Source of the DNA: Agromyces protaetiae
GTDB lineage: Bacteria; Actinomycetota; Actinomycetes; Actinomycetales; Microbacteriaceae
Assembly (NCBI RefSeq): GCF_030866785.1
Contig: NZ_CP133018.1
Location: 3,596,001-3,660,000, forward strand
DNA: 64,000 nucleotides
Direction: 5' to 3'
The position numbers and the translations under genes are program-made. Shown piece after piece: positions 59,810 through 64,000 of this stretch (position 1 is the stretch's first letter; each line of letters begins with the position of its first letter). Below the pieces are notes generated by a model that had not been told where the DNA came from, did not search any database, and saw only the letters and a program-made list of their open reading frames with translations.

Positions 59810-59882
59810 GGACGCGGGCGCGGGCCGGGCGGGCACGCGCGCGCCGGGCGGAGACACCGGGCGGCGGCCGGCGGGCGCCCGA

Positions 59883-60659
59883 TCATCCCGCCGGGGGCGC
59901 GGGGCGGCGGTCGGCGAGCGTCGCGACGACGTGCGCGGTGTGCGGGCCTGTTCCGAGGGCGATCGCGTCCTCGAGCGCGGCGAGCGTGTCGACGTCGCGG
60001 CGCAGGCGAGCGGATGCCTCGAGCGGCACGAACCCCGCACGCCGGTGCCCGGCCGCCGAGTCAGGACCGAAGTGCGGCTCGAATCGGACTCCCGCTCGCG
60101 CCGTCGCGAGCGTCGTGCCGGTGCCGTCGGCGTCGGACACGAACGCGAGCGGATGCTCCGCGGCGAGCGCGAGCGCGTCGTCGAGGTCGTCCGATCGCAG
60201 GCACGGCAGATCGCCGAGCAGCACGGCCACGCCACCGGCCCCCGTCCCCCGTGCGTGCGCGACCCCGAACGCGATGGCCGCAGTGAGCCCCGTCCCGCCG
60301 GTCTCGTGAGGACGAGATTCGTCCAGGATCCGGGAGCCGGGTCCACGATTGCCGTCCTCACCCGCGGGCGAACCACGATTGCCGTCCTCACGGGTCGGCG
60401 ACTCCGGGGAGCGTCCCGGATCGCGGTCGCGGTCACGCCCGCGCTCGTCGAGGAACTCGGCGTCTCCCGCGAGCGACGGGTCGTCGCCGACGACGATCAC
60501 CCGGGCGACCGACGACGCGGTGAGCGCGGCCGCGATCGTGTCGGCCGCGAACGCCCGCGCGAGCGCCGCCCGAGACGCGTCATCCACGTGCGGAGCGAGC
60601 CGGCTCTTCGCCCGCGCGGGCGCCTTCGCCGGGATCACGACCGTCCACGATGCCGCCAC
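59883..60659 (-). CDS. cofC: 2-phospho-L-lactate (or PEP) guanylyltransferase (F420 biosynthesis)
   Basis: A 258-residue CofC/FbiD enzyme that activates phospholactate or PEP with GTP for Cof[19 protein letters not shown] near residue 6 and [17 protein letters not shown] near residue 150 are diagnostic. A low-complexity insert of about 45 residues (containing EDGNRG twice, from a 30-base DNA repeat) interrupts the fold near residue 75, making it longer than the usual ~210. The GTG start at 60659 lacks a ribosome-binding site and is immediately downstream of a hairpin-rich region. Confidence 0.85.
   Translation of the reverse strand: MAASWTVVIPAKAPARAKSRLAPHVDDASRAALARAFAADTIAAALTASSVARVIVVGDDPSLAGDAEFLDERGRDRDRDPGRSPESPTREDGNRGSPAGEDGNRGPGSRILDESRPHETGGTGLTAAIAFGVAHARGTGAGGVAVLLGDLPCLRSDDLDDALALAAEHPLAFVSDADGTGTTLATARAGVRFEPHFGPDSAAGHRRAGFVPLEASARLRRDVDTLAALEDAIALGTGPHTAHVVATLADRRPAPPAG
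60343..60391. repeat. 19-bp repeat inside cofC
   Basis: ccacgattgccgtcctcac occurs at 60343-60361 and 60373-60391 with a 30-base period, encoding the repeated EDGNRG in the CofC insert. Confidence 0.9.
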
Positions 60660-60676
60660 CCCACCCGATGCGGCCT

Positions 60677-60754
60677 CCCCGAACGGGCGCGGATGGCGGG
60701 TGTGCTCCGCGCGCACCCGCCATCCGCGACCGCTCGATGGGGCCGCGTTCGGGG
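60677..60754. promoter_or_regulatory. Nested hairpin upstream of cofC
   Basis: GCGGATGGCGGGTG (60689-60702) pairs with CACCCGCCATCCGC (60714-60727), and CCCCGAACG (60677-60685) with CGTTCGGGG (60746-60754) outside it. The structure fills the gap between the LLM and cofC genes. It may be a terminator or limit cofC translation. Confidence 0.55.
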
Positions 60755-60781
60755 TGGCGGCCGCAGGCCGGCCGGGCGTCC

Positions 60782-61780
60782 TCACGTGCGGAGCGCCGGC
60801 AGCACGTCGCGGCCGAAGACCTCGAGGAAGGCGGCCTGGTCGCGGCCGACGTTGTGCAGGTAGATGCGGTCGAACCCGAGGTCGAGGTACCGCTGGATCG
60901 CGGCCCTGTGCCGATCGGGGTCGGCGCTGACGAGCAGCCGGCCGGCGAAGTCCTCCGGGCGCACCGTGCGCGCGAACTGCTCGACGTCGTAGGGCGAACG
61001 CAGGTCGGCGCGCGGAGCGCGCAACCCCGCCATGGGCCACTCCTCGAGGGCGTTGCGCATGGCCTGCTCGTCGGTCGGCGCCCACGAGAGGTGCAGCTGC
61101 AGCACCCGAGACATCCGCTCGGGGTCGCGGCCCGCCTCACGCGCCCCCTCGCCGAACCGCTGCAGCAGCGCCGCGAGCCGCTCGTCGGGCGCACCCATCG
61201 TGATCAGGCCGTCGGCCGTGCGGCCGGCTCGACGTGCGGTGACGGGCCCGCTCGCGGCGACGAACACCTCGGGCGGCTCGGCCGGCATCGTCCAGAGCCG
61301 CGTCGACTCGAGCTTGAAGAACTGCCCGGCGAAGCGCACATCGCGCCCGGCGATCGAGGCCTGGAAGAGGCGCTTGATGAGCTCGACGGCCTCGAACATG
61401 CGGGCGATGCGCTCGGGCGCCTCCGGCCAGTACTGCCCGACGACGTGCTCGTTGAGCGCCTCGCCCGAGCCGAGCCCCAGCCAGTGACGGCCGGGGTACA
61501 TCGACGCGAGCGTGGCACTGGCCTGCGCCACGACGGCCGGATGCATGCGGAACCCCGGCGTGGTGACGCCAGGGCCAAGGTCGCCCGCCGTGCGGGCACC
61601 GATCGCGGCGAGCACGCTCCAGACGAACGGTGACTCGCCGTGCGCGGGCAGCCAGGGCTGGAAGTGGTCGCTCGCCATGGTTCCGGCGAACCCGTGCCGT
61701 TCGGCGAGCGCGGCGAGCTCGACCGCCTCCGTGGGCGGAAATCGTTCGAGCATCGCGGCGTATCCGATGTGCGCGGGCAT
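60782..61780 (-). CDS. LLM-class F420-dependent oxidoreductase
   Basis: A 332-residue luciferase-like enzyme. SDHFQPWLPAHGESPFVWS near residue 37 and GLGSGEALNEHVVGQYWPE near residue 104 place it near FGD, but it is clearly distinct and belongs to the F420 family of hydride-transfer enzymes with unknown substrate. ATG 61780 has GAGGA 7 bases upstream; a longer open frame upstream has no signal. It lies between cofE and cofC, all on the minus strand. Confidence 0.88.
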   Translation of the reverse strand: MPAHIGYAAMLERFPPTEAVELAALAERHGFAGTMASDHFQPWLPAHGESPFVWSVLAAIGARTAGDLGPGVTTPGFRMHPAVVAQASATLASMYPGRHWLGLGSGEALNEHVVGQYWPEAPERIARMFEAVELIKRLFQASIAGRDVRFAGQFFKLESTRLWTMPAEPPEVFVAASGPVTARRAGRTADGLITMGAPDERLAALLQRFGEGAREAGRDPERMSRVLQLHLSWAPTDEQAMRNALEEWPMAGLRAPRADLRSPYDVEQFARTVRPEDFAGRLLVSADPDRHRAAIQRYLDLGFDRIYLHNVGRDQAAFLEVFGRDVLPALRT

Positions 61781-61959
61781 GCTCCCATCCTCGCCCACGG
61801 CCGCGCCCATGACACCAGCCGGCGGTGTCGCTCGAATCGCGGTCAAGGCACCGCGCCAAGCGCGATCCGCGCGACAACGTCACGGGGTGTGACCCGAATC
61901 GCCCGATGGCCGAGCGGGAGACGTCGATGTGCGCGACACAGGGCCGTGCTGTCGCTCAT

Positions 61960-62745
61960 CTAGTCGGACGAGGCGGAGGCGCTGCGGGACTCGGCTTGCG
62001 CCTCGTCGAAGCCCGCACGGTAGCCGTCGTCGTAGGCCTCGTCGGCGCCCTGCCGGAACAGGTCACGCTCGGCGGGACGCTGGATGCTCCGTGCACCCGG
62101 CAGATCGAGCGATCCCACGAGCCGGCCGAGCCCGCGCACGACCGCGACCGGCACGCCGGCCGACTTGCCCTTGACCAGCTCGGCGGCGCCCGCGAGCTCG
62201 TCAGCCACGCACGGCATGGTCACCGACAACGGCTTGCCCGAGGCATCCGCCGACCCGCGGAGATCGTCGAAGACCTGCACGCCCGCCGCGCCGATCGCGA
62301 TGTCGGTCTGGCCCTCGCGCCAGGGGCGCCCGACGGTGTCGGAGAGGATCACGCCGACTGCGGCGCCCGTGAACGTGCGCACGCCCGCCGCGAGGTCACG
62401 CGCGGACGCATCGGGGTCCACGGGCAGCAGCAGGATGACGCCGTCGGGCGCGTTCGAGGCGTCGACGCCCGCCGCGGCCGAGATGATGCCCTGGCGGTTC
62501 TCGACGATGCGCGTCACGCCGCCCTCGTACTCGCGGGCAGCGACGAGCCGCACCGTCTCGGCCGTGATCGCGGCCTCGCGGTCCGCACCCGGCACCATGC
62601 GCCCCTCGGCTTTGGAGACGATCTTCGACGTCACGACGAGGATGTCGCCGTCTTCGAGCTCGGTCGCGCCGGCGATGATCGCGGCGAGGTCGGCACCGGG
62701 TTCGATCTCGCCGATGCCCTCGACGCCCTCGATGCTGAAGCGCAT
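61960..62745 (-). CDS. cofE: F420-0:gamma-glutamyl ligase
   Basis: A 261-residue enzyme that adds glutamates to F420-0. [16 protein letters not shown] near residue 34, [19 protein letters not shown] near residue 80 and [18 protein letters not shown] near residue 134 are family landmarks. The start ATG 62745 is 7 bases after GGGAGG, better than ATG 62751. The nitroreductase-like domain of mycobacterial FbiB is absent. The C-terminal tail is Ala/Ser/Glu-rich. The region 61781-61959 upstream of the LLM gene shows no gene. Confidence 0.93.
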   Translation of the reverse strand: MRFSIEGVEGIGEIEPGADLAAIIAGATELEDGDILVVTSKIVSKAEGRMVPGADREAAITAETVRLVAAREYEGGVTRIVENRQGIISAAAGVDASNAPDGVILLLPVDPDASARDLAAGVRTFTGAAVGVILSDTVGRPWREGQTDIAIGAAGVQVFDDLRGSADASGKPLSVTMPCVADELAGAAELVKGKSAGVPVAVVRGLGRLVGSLDLPGARSIQRPAERDLFRQGADEAYDDGYRAGFDEAQAESRSASASSD

Positions 62746-62838
62746 TCCCATCCTCCCGACCGGTTGTCCCGGCGACCATCATCCCAGCCGTCCCGCACTG
62801 TTGCGAGCAGGCTACTGCCGAGCGCTCGGCCTCGGCAG

Positions 62839-62850
62839 TAGCATCCATGC
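62839..62850 (+). promoter_or_regulatory. -10 box for leaderless DUF6328 transcript
   Basis: TAGCAT at 62839-62844 is followed by 6 bases and ATG 62851. Confidence 0.45.
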
Positions 62851-63393
62851 ATGACCGCCCCCGCCCACCGTGCCGAACCCGGCGACGACTCCCCGTCCGG
62901 CGCCGACGGCGACGCTCGCACGGCCGAGCTCGAAGACGGTCGCGATGAGACGCCACTCGAGCGAGCCGACCGCAACTGGGGCGAGATCCTGCAGGAGCTG
63001 CGCGCCGTGCAGACCGGCACGACGATCATCACGGGCTTCCTACTCGCGGTCGCGTTCCAGCCCAGGTTCGACGACCTCGAACCCTACGAACGCGGGCTCT
63101 ACCTCGTGCTCGTGGTCCTCGCCGGGTTCGCGACGGTGCTCGGCCTCGCGCCCGTCATCATGCACCGTCAGCTGTTCGGCCTCCGGCAGAAGGCGCGCCT
63201 CGTGCGCTCGGCCAATCAGCTGCTCATCGCGCTGCTCGTGGTCGTCTCGCTGCTCGCCGCGGGCGTGACGAGCCTCATCTTCGACGTCGTGGTGAACCGC
63301 GCCGCGGGCTTCATCGCGCTCGGCGTCGCCCTCGTCGTGCTGGTCGTGTTCTGGACGATCGTGCCGCGGATCGGACACCGGCCGGAGCGGTGA
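62851..63393 (+). CDS. DUF6328-type membrane protein
   Basis: A 180-residue protein with an acidic, charged N-terminal 45 residues and four predicted spans. The segment NWGEILQELRAVQTGTTIIT near residue 42, followed by GFLLAVAFQPRF, is the feature I associate with DUF6328. Its role is unknown. It is divergent from cofE and has a leaderless-type promoter. Confidence 0.75.
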   Translation: MTAPAHRAEPGDDSPSGADGDARTAELEDGRDETPLERADRNWGEILQELRAVQTGTTIITGFLLAVAFQPRFDDLEPYERGLYLVLVVLAGFATVLGLAPVIMHRQLFGLRQKARLVRSANQLLIALLVVVSLLAAGVTSLIFDVVVNRAAGFIALGVALVVLVVFWTIVPRIGHRPER

Positions 63394-63427
63394 GTCGACG
63401 CGGTGGGACTCCGTGGGCGGCGTCTTC

Positions 63428-63439
63428 TACGCTGATGGG
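63428..63439 (+). promoter_or_regulatory. -10 box for leaderless exonuclease III transcript
   Basis: TACGCT at 63428-63433 is followed by 6 bases and ATG 63440. Confidence 0.5.
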
Positions 63440-64000
63440 ATGCGCATCGCCACGTGGAACGTCAACTCCATCCGCACCCGCTTCGGCCGCGTGGTCGACT
63501 GGATGGTGCGCGAAGACGTCGACGTGCTCGCGATGCAGGAGATCAAGTGCAAGCCCGAACAGTTCCCGTTCGCGCCGTTCGAGGAGGCCGGGTACGAGGT
63601 CGTCGCGCACGGCCTGAACCAGTGGAACGGGGTCGCGATCGCGTCGAGGCATCCGATCACCGAGGTCGAGACGCACTTCCCGGGCCAGCCGGGGTTCCTG
63701 AAGGGCCATGACGGGCCCGAGCTGCCGCTCGAGGCGCGCGCACTCGGCGCGACCGTCGAGGGCGCACGGCTCTGGAGCCTCTACGTGCCGAACGGGCGCG
63801 CGCTCGGCGACCCGCACTACACCTACAAGCTCGACTGGCTCGCGGCGCTCACCGAGTACACGCGCGCGGAGACGACCGGCAGGCCCGAGGTGCCGCTCGC
63901 GCTCATGGGCGACTTCAACATCGCGCCGCTCGACATCGACAACGGCGACCCCGCCGTCGTCGTGGGCGTGACCACGCACGTGTCGCCCGCCGAGCGCGAC
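63440..64000 (+). CDS. xth: Exodeoxyribonuclease III (5' part, runs off the window)
   Basis: The first 187 residues of an EEP-family nuclease that repairs abasic sites and degrades DNA from 3' ends. MRIATWNVNSIRTR starts the fold, the metal Glu lies in LAMQEIKCKPEQFP near residue 33, YVPNGRALGDPHYTYKL is near residue 115, and MGDFNIAP near residue 156 supplies the Asp and Asn. The frame is open to the last base, so the C-terminal third is outside the window. Confidence 0.93.
   Translation, partial: MRIATWNVNSIRTRFGRVVDWMVREDVDVLAMQEIKCKPEQFPFAPFEEAGYEVVAHGLNQWNGVAIASRHPITEVETHFPGQPGFLKGHDGPELPLEARALGATVEGARLWSLYVPNGRALGDPHYTYKLDWLAALTEYTRAETTGRPEVPLALMGDFNIAPLDIDNGDPAVVVGVTTHVSPAERD

Noticed and set aside
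61781..61959. tRNA or small RNA in the 179-base gap upstream of an LLM gene
   Set aside because: I could not find a cloverleaf or paired acceptor stem with a TTC-type arm.

Overview
The window is high-GC DNA from an actinobacterium, most likely a member of the Microbacteriaceae (inference). The grounds are the strong G/C bias at third codon positions, many genes that start at the transcription start behind a TAnnnT box, coenzyme F420 synthesis genes together with an F420-dependent glucose-6-phosphate dehydrogenase, a septum-formation-family membrane protein, and sugar ABC importers with no local ATPase gene. I see no insertion sequence, prophage, CRISPR array, rRNA or tRNA. Coding density is high; the only gene-free stretch over 300 bases is 50285-50620.

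Layout. 256-5541: a HAD phosphatase, a large secreted RHS/YD-repeat protein with an unrecognised C-terminal domain, and a NUDIX hydrolase. 5602-18262: a sugar or sugar-derivative catabolic island with an ABC importer, mutarotase, zinc dehydrogenase, FAH-family hydrolase, XRE-cupin regulator, RidA, M20 hydrolase, PLP enzyme, a glycosidase-like protein, a Gfo/Idh oxidoreductase and an amidohydrolase. It is tied together by a repeated 35-bp operator-like sequence. 18329-26753: septum-formation protein, pyrE, a thrE-like exporter, a Dcu transporter and peptidase E (one operon), a 43-residue membrane protein divergent from a LysR regulator, and a CinA-family protein. 26767-36902: a TRAP transporter unit divergent from an operon of MBL hydrolase, SDR, two beta-hydroxyacid dehydrogenases, cupin and carboxymuconolactone-decarboxylase-like protein, followed by a GntR regulator whose likely operators lie in the divergent promoter.

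37064-48659 holds reductive pyrimidine breakdown: beta-ureidopropionase, dihydropyrimidinase, an F420/flavin LLM oxidoreductase, a THI5/NMT1-type ABC importer, an omega-aminotransferase and methylmalonate-semialdehyde dehydrogenase. An oppositely oriented AAA+ ATPase, preceded by three 17-bp AT-rich repeats, interrupts the locus. No dihydropyrimidine dehydrogenase is present.

48794-64000: cofD, an ABC cassette of the type annotated as an F420-0 importer but preceded by a cobalamin-riboswitch-like leader, three small secreted two-cysteine paralogues, a LolA-like/ABC-2 export unit, fgd, cofC, a second F420-type LLM enzyme, cofE, a DUF6328-like membrane protein, and the start of exodeoxyribonuclease III running off the end. 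Several short tandem repeats and long palindromes occur, two of them a matched pair of 75-bp elements, one lying in frame inside a permease gene.
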